Positions 1-10,841 of a stretch of 64,000 bases of DNA are shown here, piece after piece (within the stretch, counting starts at the first letter, position 1; each line of letters opens with the position of its first letter). Under the pieces are notes generated by a model that was given only the letters and a program-made list of their open reading frames with translations, did no database searches and was not told where the DNA came from. The position numbers and the translations under genes are program-made. Source of the stretch: Cryptomeria japonica (taxonomy: Eukaryota; Streptophyta; Pinopsida; Cupressales; Cupressaceae); NCBI RefSeq assembly GCF_030272615.1, contig NC_081409.1, positions 18,356,260 to 18,420,259 of the forward strand, written 5' to 3'.

Positions 1-2049
1 AAGAATGTAACCCCTGAAGAAGCCTTTACAGGAATCAAACCTAACATCAGCCACTTAGGATCTTCAGGAGCCCTGTGTATGTTCATGTGCGTAAGGAAAA
101 ACGAACCAAGTTGGATCCCTTTGGAAAGAAAGGCGTCTTAGTAGGATACAGTGAATCTTCCAAAGCCTTCAGGATCTACATTTCAGGTCAAAGGTATGTT
201 GAGGTAAGTAGAGATGTAACTTTTGAAGAAGATATTGCATTCAAAAGATCTAAAGGTTCATTATCTGATAATGATGATATTGTGACTGAAAATCAAGGAT
301 CAAATGTTGATACTAACCCTGAGATACATAAGGAGTCCATTGACCTCCCGGATCAGGAAGTTCAAGATGATCCAGCAGAACCCATGGACTCTACAGATAT
401 ACCTAAGGATATTGTGGTCAGCAAGAAGAGGCCACTTTGGGTTAGAAACACCATTCAAGATGTTGAAAGATTTGCTGCTCCCAGAGGAACCTTCAGAGAT
501 AGCAAGAGACCTCAAAATCATGCCAACTACATTTCTGTAATGTGCAACATCATTGAGTCTGAACCTCACGATGTCGAAGAAGCTATGACTCATCATGCTT
601 GGAAATTAGCCATGGATGAAGAGTATGAGTCTATCATCAAGAATAATGTTTGGGACATTGTACTCAGACCCAAAGGTAAGTCTGTTGTTTCCTCTAAATG
701 GTTATTTAAAATTAAGCATAATGTTGATGGTAGTATTGAGAAATATAAAGCTAGATTTGTAGCTCGTGGTTTTTCTCAAAAGGAAGGAATAGATTATGAG
801 GAAACATTCGCTCCTGTTGCTAGATATACTTCTATTAGATCTATAATAGCCATTGTTGCAGCTAAAGGTTGGGAGCTACATCAAATGGATGTTAAGACAG
901 CTTTCCTCAATGGTGTTATTGAGGAAGAAGTCTATATTGAGCAACCAGAAGGTTATGTAATCCATAAAAGAAATTCTAATGTTTGCATGTTGAAGAAAGC
1001 CTTATATGGGCTCAAAGAGGCTCCGTGTGCTTGGTATGAAAGAATTGATAAGTACTTACTAAGCTTAGGATTTCGTAAGAATGATGTTGATGCTAACCTT
1101 TACTTGAAAATATGTAATGATGATATGCTAATTCTGGTTTTATATGTGGATGATTTATTTCTCACTGGTGAAAATAAATTGATCATGAGATGTAAGAAAG
1201 AATTAGCCTTAGAATTTGAAATGAAGGATTTAGGTCTAATGCATTACTTCCTAGGGTTAGAAGTATGGCAAAAATCTAATGAAATTTTTCTAAGTCAAGG
1301 AAAGTACACTATTGATATTCTGAAAAGATTTAGAATGATGGACTGTAAACCTATGTCTACTCCTATGGAATCTAACTTAAAGAAGTTGAGTGTTTCTGCA
1401 GCTCACTCTGATTTTGCAGATCCATCTGAGTACAGGCAGTTGATTGGATCCTTGATGTATCTAGTCAATACTAGACCAGATATTTGTTATGTTGTGAATG
1501 CTCTCAGTCAGTTCATGAGCTTGCCTAAACTTGTTCACCTAGTTGCAGTCAAGCACATTCTAAGATACTTGCGAGGCACTATTGGTCAAGGACAGGAAAA
1601 GTACTTAGGGTATTTGCTTCAGCTTGGGTTCTGCAGTAATCTCTTGGGCATGTAGAAAGCAATCTTCGGTAGCATTGAGTACTACAGAAGCTGAGTACAT
1701 TGCAGCATTTGTTGCATCTAGAGAAGAAGTGTGGCTTCGCAAACTTCTTGCTGGATTATTTGGTCAGCCTACTGGTCCTACCACTATTCATTGTGATAAT
1801 CAAAGTTGTATAAAGATGTCGGCAAATCTTGTGTTCCATGACAGGTTCAAGCATGTGGAAACTCATTATCACTTCATCCGAGATATGGTGCAAAGAGGCA
1901 CCATTCCGCTGAAGTATATTAGCACAGATGAACAAGTTGCAGATATTCTTACCAAACCCTTATCCGGAGTGAAGTTTGAATACTTCAGAGACAGACTTGG
2001 TATTGTGGAAAATGAAACCTTGGTTGAGAGGGAGTTTCAATCTCAGTAA
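1..2049 (+). pseudogene. Copia pol remnant: integrase C-terminus, reverse transcriptase, RNase H
   Basis: The reading begins in the integrase C-terminal region (KLDPFGKKGVLVGYSESSKA), passes through the acidic linker and enters the reverse transcriptase (KWLFKIKHNVDGSIEKYKAR, then QMDVKTAFLNG). The catalytic YVDD box is intact at 1143-1154. RNase H follows with STTEAEY, HCDNQS and ADILTKPL. At least three lesions break the frame: a frameshift near position 58, an internal deletion plus frameshift near 1585, and an in-frame TAG at 1606-1608. The deletion removes the part of RNase H that normally carries the first catalytic Asp (family motif TDSDW), so RNase H is dead. No start is assigned because the gene enters from outside the window. 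Confidence 0.88.
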
Positions 2050-2108
2050 TTCTCTACTGCAGAGTTTTGTCCATTCTTCACTTGTGTGCAAGAATTGAAG
2101 GTTCCATT

Positions 2109-2269
2109 CTATGCTTGTGTGCTAGATGGAAAATTGTAATTATGTAAAGACCCACTTGTGTATTACACCCTCTATGCTTGTGTGCTAGAACCATCCTATG
2201 CTCGTGTGCTAGATGGAAGGTGTAATTCTATGCTTGTGTGCTAGATCCATTCTATGCTTGTGTGCTAGA
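2109..2269 (+). repeat. Five copies of an 18-bp repeat in the Copia 3' untranslated region
   Basis: The 18-mer CTATGCTTGTGTGCTAGA begins at 2109, 2172, 2196 (one mismatch), 2228 and 2252, mostly followed by a short segment resembling TGGAA or TCCATT. A more degenerate copy precedes them near 2080. Spacing is irregular (24, 32 and 63 bp), so this is a cluster rather than a strict tandem array. It lies between the pol stop and the polypurine tract. Confidence 0.85.
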
Positions 2270-2314
2270 TGGAACTCTAAAGGTTCAGATTATGTATTCT
2301 TTTCTTCCCTAGTT

Positions 2315-2326
2315 AAGAGGGAGTAT
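2315..2326 (+). other. Polypurine tract of the Copia element
   Basis: AAGAGGGAGTAT lies directly upstream of the TG that opens the LTR, where the plus-strand DNA primer of an LTR element is expected. Confidence 0.7.
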
Positions 2327-3024
2327 TGTTTGTAACTAGGCTCAAAAAAGGAGGTTCGGATGTTGCCTTAAAGGGCTGGGCCCCCCTTTCCCAAGGTTTA
2401 ACGTGTAGGGCTGAACCCTTCACGTCAAAGAAGGTAGCGTGCCCCTAAAACAGGGCCAGCCCTATAATGACACGCCACACTAAAACAATATTGGCGCCAA
2501 ACATATTTACCTAATTAAGACCGACTTGAAGGACTTATGCTCATATAAATAAAGATCATTTGCCATGGTTAATTCACTCATTCAATTCATGCAACTAGCG
2601 AAATCCTTCTGCTCCTTGGTGTGCGAAATTCAGAGGTGAACTGGGCGAACTTATTCAAGGAAGACAAAGTTATTTTGGTGTTCCTAATTACTGTTAGATG
2701 GTGGATTTGGTGAATTTAGAAGTGCAGACCTGATATAATGAAAGGGCAGATTTGAGTAATTCAAATAAGAAGTTGAAGATTCCAAATCTCGGTCACATGA
2801 CTGGAGCTAAGTATTGTATTGTTACAATTCAAGATTGAATACATAATCTGACCTGTGGGTCTTTAGTGCTGGGTTTTTCCTCCTTGGAGGTTTTCCCAGG
2901 GTAATTGTGTTGGTCTCTTGTGCATTTGTTCTCTCTTTCATTTACTTGCATATTAGTTACTTAATGTTAATCTGAAATTAAATACTGAAAGTCTGATTGC
3001 TGGTCTGAGACACAAAAATTAACA
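2327..3024 (+). repeat. 3' LTR of the Copia element (698 bp)
   Basis: It begins TGTTTGTAACTAGG and ends AATTAACA. A TATA-like box (TATAAATA) lies at 2544-2551. The 3' part contains the near-palindromic stretch around TTTTTCCTCCTTGGAGG. The solo LTR at 8515-9142 shares the start, the TTGGCGCCAAA block, that near-palindrome and the end, so both belong to one family. Confidence 0.82.
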
Positions 3025-3150
3025 GGACCTCCTAGAGGACTTATATTTGCCTCTAGACTTGGATTTCCAATCTTTGTTCTTGCCCTTTTTCCTCCTTCGA
3101 TCTTTTCATGAAGGACTACTCCACCCAACACACACATGGCACAACAGATA

Positions 3151-3441
3151 AAGCTGCCTCCCATTGAACAACCTATTTGATGCAAATGGAGCTATACAAA
3201 TTGCAAGTTGACACATCAAATCTATTTTAGGTATCTGAACCACCAGGCACGAGGACAACTTGAAGGGAAGATGCCAAGTAGGTTGAGCATGATAACTTAA
3301 TCAAAATCATACCTAGAAGTTGGTGAAATTACCTCTCAATAGACAACCTATTCGATGCAAATGGAACTATACATTCAAAGGCAAAGCCAATGGTTCTTTG
3401 GATAAGTACAAGGCGCATCTTGTTGCAAGAGGAGAGCAAGT
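3151..3441 (+). pseudogene. Two short Copia reverse-transcriptase scraps
   Basis: Translation at about 3151-3200 gives KLPPIEQPI, a stop, then CKWSY. At 3326-3441 it gives KLPLNRQPIRCKWNYTFKGK and then GSLDKYKAHLVARG. Both match the N-terminal Copia RT block of the type LPPGxKPIGxKWVYK...DGSxxKYKARLVAKG. The two pieces repeat the same block about 180 bp apart, which suggests a local duplication of a fragment. They differ from the adjoining Copia copy. Assignment is by eye. Confidence 0.5.
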
Positions 3442-4424
3442 ATTAAATAAAATTAGAATATAAGTTTATATGTACATTATGTTTACATATATAAGTATAT
3501 TAATATCCTATTATACCTTTTAAGTTAAAATCATTTTGTAACTCCCCATTGAATTAGTAAATCATCAGGACAGCACACATTGTGCAGTGCCTCATTGCTC
3601 TCTTGTTCTCATTTCTTCACTCGATCCTTGCCAACAGCTGATAAATAAATTCAAAGATGGAAAAAATGATAAATTTATGAATCAGAATTAAAATTTATCT
3701 TGTTCTATGTATTATCTATCACTGAATTGTTGTATAAATCTGATTGCCAACCACGATATACCATATTCGTTTACAGTCGTCTATCACCAATCTGATAGCC
3801 ACGGTCTATGATTCGTCTCTCTATTCGATTCGGTCTGACAACAGTTGTTTTGCACGATATATTGTTAGCTGTGATATGATAACGACCAGATATTATTCAC
3901 CGTGTATGTGTTCTATATTCTGTTTGACCTGAGAGTTGTCCACGATATAAGTGACGAGGGGGTGACTCTTTCCAAGAGTCGCCACCCTAGGTAAATGCAC
4001 AAAGGATAGTGACTTTCACATAAGTTGCTTACTAACTAATGTTTGACTAATGCCCGGTCTAATGTCTAATTGGATAATTAAAACAGTATACAATATGCAA
4101 AATACATCGATTATAATATAAGCATGTTTGCATATTGAACAAGACAAGAATTAAATAGATAATCATAATACAAATAAAATGTGCAAGGCCGATAGGCCAT
4201 TCACACATTTGGATTGGCTAGAAGGAGACCGATGACGCTATATTATCAACAAAAAAGGCTGTGAACTGATGTCTAATTGCAAGAAAGAACATTTAAATAA
4301 ACTATTCTTTAAATATCTATTTTGAAACCATAACAATGCTTGCACACAAGCCAAATGTGATGAGTACATGCACTAGGATTCAAAAGGCAACCACATTATC
4401 CATGAGCATAATCTTACCACTTAC
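3442..4424 (-). other. Remainder of EFG1 intron 3; no gene seen
   Basis: AT-rich sequence without a convincing reading frame. I looked here for the next EFG1 exon (the family continues after the LEYVR segment with a short phenylalanine-rich and KYVSLF-like stretch) on the minus strand and did not find it. A GAGTCGCCACCCT segment near 3977 resembles part of the LTRs seen near 8350 and 23540. Confidence 0.5.
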
Positions 4425-4570
4425 TCTAACATATTCAAGATCTTCTTTCAACCGAGAAAGTTGCTGAGAAATTTGCCCAGCATTTGCAACCACTTCTTCC
4501 GCACTATGCTCCAAAGCTACACGTTGCTGTTTTTCTAACCGCCGTATCCTCCTCTCTATCTTTCTCCTCT
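4425..4570 (-). CDS. EFG1: EFG1 exon 3 (rRNA-processing protein)
   Basis: This exon encodes 49 residues, counting the codon split across intron 2. It starts ERRKIERRIRRLEKQQ and ends SRLKEDLEYVR, a charged helical segment characteristic of the EFG1 family. The acceptor is CCAG/AG and the donor is AGA/GTAAGT, a near-ideal plant donor. The first codon is completed by the last G of exon 2, giving the family's KFFERRK. There is no internal stop. EFG1 is a nucleolar protein needed for early cleavage steps of pre-rRNA on the way to 18S rRNA. The C-terminal part of the protein must lie on exon(s) beyond position 1, because nothing resembling it is found between here and the left edge. Confidence 0.88.
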
Positions 4571-4790
4571 CTGGTTTAACCAAAAAATCAACAAAACCAA
4601 ATAATAGCAATGATATTTTAGTGATGACACATTTTAAATAAAAACAAAATATCTTTTAGATGGGATTTATAGAGTGAAAGTAGCTTAAAATTTAAAAGGC
4701 ACAATGTACACCAGAAATTTCGAAGAGTGCCAAAAGCATTTATGTTAAAAAGTTTTATTATCTTATAGTGCCAAAGATAAATGTACATAC
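4571..4790 (-). other. EFG1: EFG1 intron 2 (220 bp)
   Basis: A short phase-1 GT-AG intron, donor G/GTATGT and acceptor AAACCAG. Its small size contrasts with the neighbouring 30-kb intron 1. No repeat is recognised in it. Confidence 0.85.
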
Positions 4791-4920
4791 CAAAAAATTT
4801 TACTTTTCTATAGCGCAAAGCCATCTTACGCTCAAGTTCTGACTGAGCTTGCAGCTCTACAAGCTTCCTCAGCTCATCCAACTTCTTCTCCTGTGCTTCC
4901 TTAACTTCCTGAGGAAGATT
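4791..4920 (-). CDS. EFG1: EFG1 exon 2 (rRNA-processing protein)
   Basis: The exon gives 43 complete codons plus one base: NLPQEVKEAQEKKLDELRK, an acidic/basic helix, then MALRYRKVKFF. This is the core of the EFG1 domain, predicted to be a coiled coil. The intron acceptor is GTCCAG/AAT (phase 0) and the donor is TTTTTTG/GTATGT (phase 1). It joins exactly in phase to exon 1 (IRSIQRLLRK) and exon 3 (ERRKIERR). The order RLLRK-NLPQEV-KFF-ERRK follows the plant EFG1 consensus as I know it, so no exon appears to be missing between exons 1 and 3. Confidence 0.9.
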
Positions 4921-6786
4921 CTGGACAGCCAACATAGGTATATATAGTTACAGCCCACCCTAAAAATGAGAATATGATTTAATAAGGAAAAAACCTGCAC
5001 AAATATTGAAGATATTTATAATCCTATTGAAAATCCACACAAAATTAACAATAACATTTAACTTTCGGGTCAAGTCATGAATCTTCTCAATTAAGTGTTG
5101 TTAATCGGTTTTTTCTTTGAGATCATAGAACTTTTCCACAAAACACAAAGTGGTTCTGAAGTCACAATCAATTCCATGGCTGCGACATATTAGCTACAGC
5201 ATCCATTCTGTGACACGGCTGGGTTAAAACAATCAATCATATCATAAACAAAGTATTTTTGGATAGAAATTCCACAAAGATTCTTCTGCACTTATTTTAA
5301 AAAATCAGAACTACGACAATTAAACTTTGCAAATTAAATTGAAATCGTATGTGAGACACTTCCACAACTGAGCTCAGAGAGTTGTGTCTGAACTAAATTG
5401 CACAGTTGACATGCTAATTCTTTAATGGGTACTTAAGTATCTTGATTCTGCTATTATGGATTTTATTTCTTACAGCTCTGTCACTCAAAGTGATTTTTCT
5501 TCATTGTATATACAGATCTTTAGGTTCCAGCCTATTATTGCTGCATCTATAATATGACCACCATGCAAATATTTTTAAAACATTTGTTGATAAATACATC
5601 ATGGTCTTACATTGGCTCGCATTGACTTCTAACCTTTTTCCCTGGTAATGGATTTGGCAAACTTAAATGTCAGATCGTAAAATACACTTAAAAATGCATC
5701 ATTCACTGAGATAACTATCATAAACTATAATGTTATGAAGCAAGTTGCTAGATTCTGTATTTCATAATTGGTGGAAGCAAAGAACATGTATTAATTCCAC
5801 TGAATTCAGAATTAGAGAAGATAAATTTTATCCTGAGGCAATGGCTGGACTTTTCTCGTAGGGCTAATTGTTCAGCTTCATATCAACCTATCATAGATAT
5901 GCAGACACAATTTTATAAAAGCATGCAGCTAAGCAACAATAACTACTCTCAGTGTACATGAAGCATTAAGTTACAAAGACATCAAGAATTTCCACACTGT
6001 CAATCTTTTCCTCAAGACGGGAAAACGTCCTTCCTTAACTTTCGTATACCAATTCTCTTGTAACTGTGCCATAATAATAATCTGTGTCATGTCTTCCCTG
6101 TTCCATGTCATTTTTGTTGAGAAACAGGTTGAAACTGCTGCAATAAAATCTTCTACAAAGTGTATGCAAATCTGAAATATGTTTCTTTATCCAGGATTAC
6201 CCTAAAAGAATATTTTGTAGATGCATAATTCATAAATTAACAATAAAATAAAGATCAACAAAACATATAGAGACAGGATTTATGTGGAGAAATCCATTCA
6301 GAAGAAAAATCCACCAACAAAAGAGGACAGGTATATATTAGTCTTCAATGTACATGAGATAACATCAACACACAAAAAGTCTAAAACTCTACACTCTGAC
6401 AACACTCCAGCAGCACTTGTGTAACACAAAATAATATGAAACCATCTCATACATCCACTATATAGGCAGGAAGATAAGCCAAAGCCCACCTTGGAAAACT
6501 TATGGACTTTATCAATAAATCCCCATATACAAAACACAACTGCAAAGGCATCTTTGATCAACAACTCCCTGACAGCTCACATCCTCAAGTCTAGCTCTCC
6601 ACTTCAGGATCCTCTAACTCATGTGGGCCCTATCCATCACAAGATTCTCCATTTCTTTCTCTAGTGCCTAGGAGTGGTAAAGTGCCTCTAAAGATCTCAA
6701 ACTCAACCATAGCCACAGCTATTGTGCTCCAACTCCTTCATGATTGCATGTGACAATAAATGCCAAGAATTTAAGGGAATTTAATG
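4921..6786. other. Intronic sequence without a recognisable gene
   Basis: No convincing frame was found. Around 6275-6315 the minus strand carries a TTCTCCACATAAATCC-like segment resembling the GGTTTTCTCCC...TTTCCACGTAAA motif near the 3' end of plant Copia LTRs (compare 18895 on the plus strand), with CTATATAG near 6461-6468. This suggests an old minus-strand LTR remnant whose boundaries I cannot place. Confidence 0.35.
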
Positions 6787-7588
6787 TAATGTCCCCATTT
6801 CCAGGTTCTATTGTAGTGCGGCCAGTGCTGACTTTCATGGTTTGTGTCAGCCAATTCAGAGGAGTTTTCCAATGTCGCTAGTGAGCTTAGATTGTTTAAT
6901 GTTTAATGTCCCCTACTGGAACTTAACTCAATTTTCCCTACAATTCTCAAATAGGATTTGGATTATGCTCGGGAATGTAAATTGTCAACTTTGCATCTTG
7001 ATGTAGAGCCTGCAACCAGGTTAGTTATCACAAGATAAATAAACATATAGTTCAACAATGTTAAAAATAGGATTCTAATCAACTTAATAATATTCATAAT
7101 TTACATGTGGAATTCCCTTAAGCTTTCCCCCAATAACCTATCCACATTAGGAAGCACCATGGGAGATCCTATAAGGTGCCTTGAGGATGTCGCCATTTTC
7201 AGGTTCTCTTGTAGTGCGGCTGGTGCTGACTTTCACGGTTTGTGTCAGCCAATTCAGAGGAGTTTTCCAATGTCGCTAGTGAGCTTAGATGGTTTAATGT
7301 TGTAATGTCCCCTACTGGAACTTAACTCAATTTTCCCTAGAATTCTCAAATAGAATTTGGATTATGCTCGGGAATATAAATTGTCAAATTTGCATCTTGA
7401 TGTGGAGCCTGCAACCAGGTTAGTTATCATAAGATAAATAAACATATTGTTTCAACAATGTTAAAAGTAGGATTCTAATCAACTTAATAATATTCAAAAT
7501 TTACATGTGGAATTCCCTTAAGCTTTCCCCCAATAACCTATCCACATTAGGAAGCACCATGGGAGATCCTATAAGGTGCCTTAAGGAT
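6787..7588 (+). repeat. Tandem duplication, two units of about 400 bp
   Basis: The first unit begins TAATGTCCCCATTTCCAGG and the second begins near 7189 with GTCGCCATTTTCAGG. Matching landmarks such as TTACATGTGG recur exactly 400 bp apart (7101 and 7501). The copies differ by scattered substitutions and 1-2 bp indels. Both contain TAATGTCCCCTACTGG, which resembles the start of the TGTAATG-type LTR at 22868. Confidence 0.85.
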
Positions 7589-8509
7589 GTCCACCAAGCT
7601 TGGGAGCACAGAATGACACCCACCATTTGGCCTCCAAACCCCACCCAGGGTTTACCCAACTCGAATGGACCCTTAAGCCTCTTGCTCTCCTCATATACCG
7701 TACCTCCCCTCCATAACACAACAGTAGTTTAGTTGAAAGTTCAAAGGAATCCTTATATCTATTCTAATATGCATACACTTCATCATAGCAATTATAACAA
7801 TGTAGATATAACAGTAGCCAGATGTATTATTTGTACAGTATTCCTAATTCATATCAATTGATAGACCAATTAATAGTTCAGTCAATTCATAATGTCAAAC
7901 AGCATGCAGTGTACCACAATTCTTTATCAGTATAGAGACTGTTGTTTTAATTTAAATAAGTGAGCCTGCCAGTACATGCTGATTTGATTGTCTATTTCTT
8001 ATCTTCGATGCTTATCACTTTGGTGATTGATGTATTGTTGTTGAATGTTTGGTACTTGCATGAATGAGTGATTGATTGAAAGCTTTCCTTTGATTGTATG
8101 ACTTGAAGTATTGGTAAGTGATGATTAAGTGATGGTTGATTAGATGATTGAAGAGTGATGATGTAATGAATGCTGGTTTCATATATTGGTGATTGAATGA
8201 ATGCTGATTTGATAGTATGATTTGCTGATTGTTTGTTTGCTTGATTCGATAATTGATGATTGCTTTTGTGGATCCATGATAGTTGAGTGATGATTGAGTG
8301 AGTCATGCTTGAAATGATCTCCCTTCATACTTTATTGGTGAAAGAGTCGCCACATTTCATAGGGATTGAGGCACCACCTTACATAAGAATTGAGTCACTA
8401 CTTTTCATTGCTGTCTTTGAGAATAATATATTATTCTCCAAACTGATCTCCCTTGGATCCTTTCCTCAAATGAACCTTCTTCCCTTTGTATCTTCTAATG
8501 TGAGGAGGT
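7589..8509 (+). other. Remnant of a TGTAATG-type LTR, boundaries unclear
   Basis: TGTAATGTCC occurs at 7311, inside the duplication. Further right come a degenerate TGATTGA-rich stretch (about 8020-8300), a GAGTCGCCAC block and GAGAATAATAT...ATTCTCC. The same elements occur in the same order in the solo LTR at 22868-23795. It is therefore probably a diverged LTR of that family. Its 3' end is not identifiable, and the next solo LTR starts at 8515. Confidence 0.4.
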
Positions 8510-8514
8510 CACAC

Positions 8515-9142
8515 TGTTGCTAGGTAAATATGGGTTCGGATTGCCTTAAGGCAACATCTGAACCCATTTAGGACTGGGTCCTATCCTAAAGGGGTAACGT
8601 GCCCCCAAGATTGAGCCCAGCCCTATACTTCCATGCCACCCTAAATACTCCATGCCACAATAAATAAATTGGCGCCAAAAGGAGGAGGCCAACTTGGATA
8701 TTAATAAAGGCTAAGGACTCGTAAATAAAGTCATCTTGCAAATACATTCATGCATTCAGCGAATTAGCTCTGCAGGTAAAAGGTGCGAATTTACACAAGG
8801 ATTGTGCGAACTTGTCCAAGAGGACATAGGCCCTTTTTGGTGCAGACTTGAAGAGCTCAGAAGTGCAGATCTGTCATACAAAAGGGATCAGATCTGAAAA
8901 GGAAGCTAAGTATTGTATTTGTGATATTAAAAGAGAATATATAATCTGACCTGTGGGTCTTTAATGCTGGGTTTTTCCTCCTTGGAGGTTTTCCCAGGGT
9001 ATTTGGGTTTGTCTCTTGTTTACTTCTTTCATTTCTGAGTTTACTAAATTATGATTTACTAAAATGTTACAAATCTGATTAACAAACTAGGGCATAATTA
9101 AAAGACATGAATCTGATTACTGATCTAGGGCACAAAATTACA
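8515..9142 (+). repeat. Solo LTR of the Copia family seen at 2327-3024
   Basis: It begins TGTTGCTAGG and ends AAATTACA, 628 bp. A perfect 5-bp target-site duplication CACAC flanks it (8510-8514 and 9143-9147). The flank is CA-rich, which leaves a 2-bp ambiguity. No polypurine tract or primer-binding site adjoins, so it is an LTR left by LTR-LTR recombination. It shares the TTGGCGCCAAA block and the TTTTTCCTCCTTGGAGG near-palindrome with the left-hand element. Confidence 0.88.
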
Positions 9143-10030
9143 CACACATCTTCATCATGTACGACCTTTGGCAAAAGAAACAACCTTCACAATTAGCACC
9201 CTTTTAAAAAGAGCAACCTGTTGTTGTGTGTTCTATGACACTTAAAACATAGTATAAAGTATTGAATACTCTATCATCTACTGAACAAAATCTTTTCAAA
9301 TGCTGAACTATGTAATCACTTGAGATGACTCTAAGGTTTATACTGTCAGGTTTTCACGTGTGGATAGTGTGCCGGTAATCCAAGGGGACTTATGTTTATA
9401 CTTGAACTCTTGCTGGAACATGGAAATTTACTTGATTTGAAAAAAAGATAACAAGGATAACGGTTTAGAAAGACTACGCTACTCCTAAGATCAATGATGA
9501 TGATAGATGTTTACTTGGATAGAACAATTCTCTCAAATCAAGCCTTGCTTCACCATGATGACAACAACTACACAAGACCAATGCAATCTTCTAAAGAAGT
9601 GGAAGATTTTCACATTGCAAATACATTACTCAAATACCCAATGCTCGCACAACTCAAACAAATATCCACAATCGAACTTACTATAATAATAAGGTTCGGG
9701 CTAACTTTGCACTATGACTTACAATCAGCAAACCACAAAAAGTATGAATAGAGGAATTCATTACAATATCTTCATAAGCTTCCACCATGATCTAAATTGT
9801 CAGTTCAGGTTCGGGTTCGAGAACCCAATTCGCTAGTTCAACAAAATTTTGAAAAAGGGTTTGGGTTCATAGTACAAAAACAATGTAAAAATTATATGTA
9901 TAATATTATATATTAATATACAATAATAATATTATATAATATAATACTATTATATTATATAATAAATTAATAAGATTATATATATTAATATACAATATTA
10001 TTATATTATATAGTATTTAATTTAAATTAA
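9143..10030. other. Unassigned sequence ending in an AT-only tract
   Basis: No gene is recognised in 9143-9890; the open frame at 9494-9751 resembles nothing known to me. Positions about 9893-10030 are almost purely A/T, built of ATAATATTATATA-like units with self-complementarity. Confidence 0.5.
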
Positions 10031-10116
10031 TTTAAAGACCATGGTGCATTTGTATATTTTAAGAATGATAGCCAACTTAAACAATCGATTCCTTATATTA
10101 TATGATAATCATAGCC

Positions 10117-10177
10117 AACTTGTATAACTGGAAGCCATTATTATATAATATAATGATGGCTTCGATTTATACAGGTT
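10117..10177. repeat. Imperfect inverted repeat (27-bp arms)
   Basis: The left arm starts CAACTTGTATAA and runs through GGAAGCCATTA; the right arm starts TAATGATGGCTTC and runs through TTTATACAGGTT. Arms are complementary apart from about four positions, with a short TTATATAATA-type loop. It could be a hairpin remnant of a small inverted-repeat element. Confidence 0.6.
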
Positions 10178-10285
10178 GGATGAATGATGGCTTCCATAGC
10201 AATGAAAATTAACTTAAACAATTAAAAAATTTCCTAACAGATGACTGCAATTTTTTTTACGGATAACTTTGCAAATATATCAACC

Positions 10286-10827
10286 TGTTGGCGAATTGGA
10301 CCGATATCATGGACCCAGTGCGAACCGGACCTGCACCGGGTCCGGATCCAACTACCCAGCCAACGAACCCGATAACTTAGACCATGATCAATGAACTTCA
10401 TCTAATTTGAGGATATAACAAGAAACCATGCAATATGCAGAAGAAACAACACTATCCACCATAAAATTCAATGAAACGTATGTTTATTTACATGCCTTGG
10501 CAACACTTTTTGCCTTCTCCTCCTACTCTACCTCTAGCTACTTGCTAGCTAATGTCTATTAATCCACTATTATTCTTTACAAATGAGGAGAGCAAGCTTT
10601 TTATAGACTTCCCTTTACAAATGAATGGATAGGATCAAATCCAAATCAATGGCCAAGATTACAAAATAAAACCCTAATTAGGGTTAGTTACAACTAATTT
10701 TGCATTACATTTAATACTTGACCAAAGATTTGATTACATTTTAGGACACATGTCCAACATTGAATTCTAACCAATAGGAATTGAGGTTATGTAAAATAAA
10801 CAATATTTGATTAAGTAACATGCATCA
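10286..10827 (-). repeat. LTR of a minus-strand LTR element (542 bp)
   Basis: Read on the minus strand it begins TGATGCATGTTACTT, has a TATA box (CTATAAAAAG) near 10590-10605 and ends TTCGCCAACA. A purine-rich AAGAGTGGGGCAAG directly upstream (10828-10841 on the plus strand) fits a polypurine tract, so this should be the 3' LTR of an element whose body extends to the right. The flanking 5-mers (CAACC, CTTGC) do not match, and no second copy of the LTR was found. Confidence 0.55.
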
Positions 10828-10841
10828 CTTGCCCCACTCTT

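Larger units (their letters stand above)
1..3024 (+). mobile_element. Copia LTR retrotransposon, 3' part; 5' end lies outside the window
   Basis: The window opens inside the integrase region of a Ty1/Copia element and continues through reverse transcriptase, a damaged RNase H, a repeat-bearing 3' untranslated stretch, a polypurine tract and one LTR that starts TG and ends CA. The 5' LTR, gag and protease would lie to the left. The domain order INT-RT-RH is diagnostic of Copia. The copy sits in intron 3 of the minus-strand EFG1 gene and is antisense to it. The base after the LTR begins GGACC, the expected right copy of a 5-bp target-site duplication, but its partner is not visible. Confidence 0.88.

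Noticed and set aside
3025-3150. Lys/Arg-rich minus-strand frame resembling Copia gag before the zinc knuckle
   Set aside because: Only a low-complexity basic stretch (KDRRRKKGKNK-like), no zinc knuckle follows, and the neighbouring RT scraps are on the other strand.
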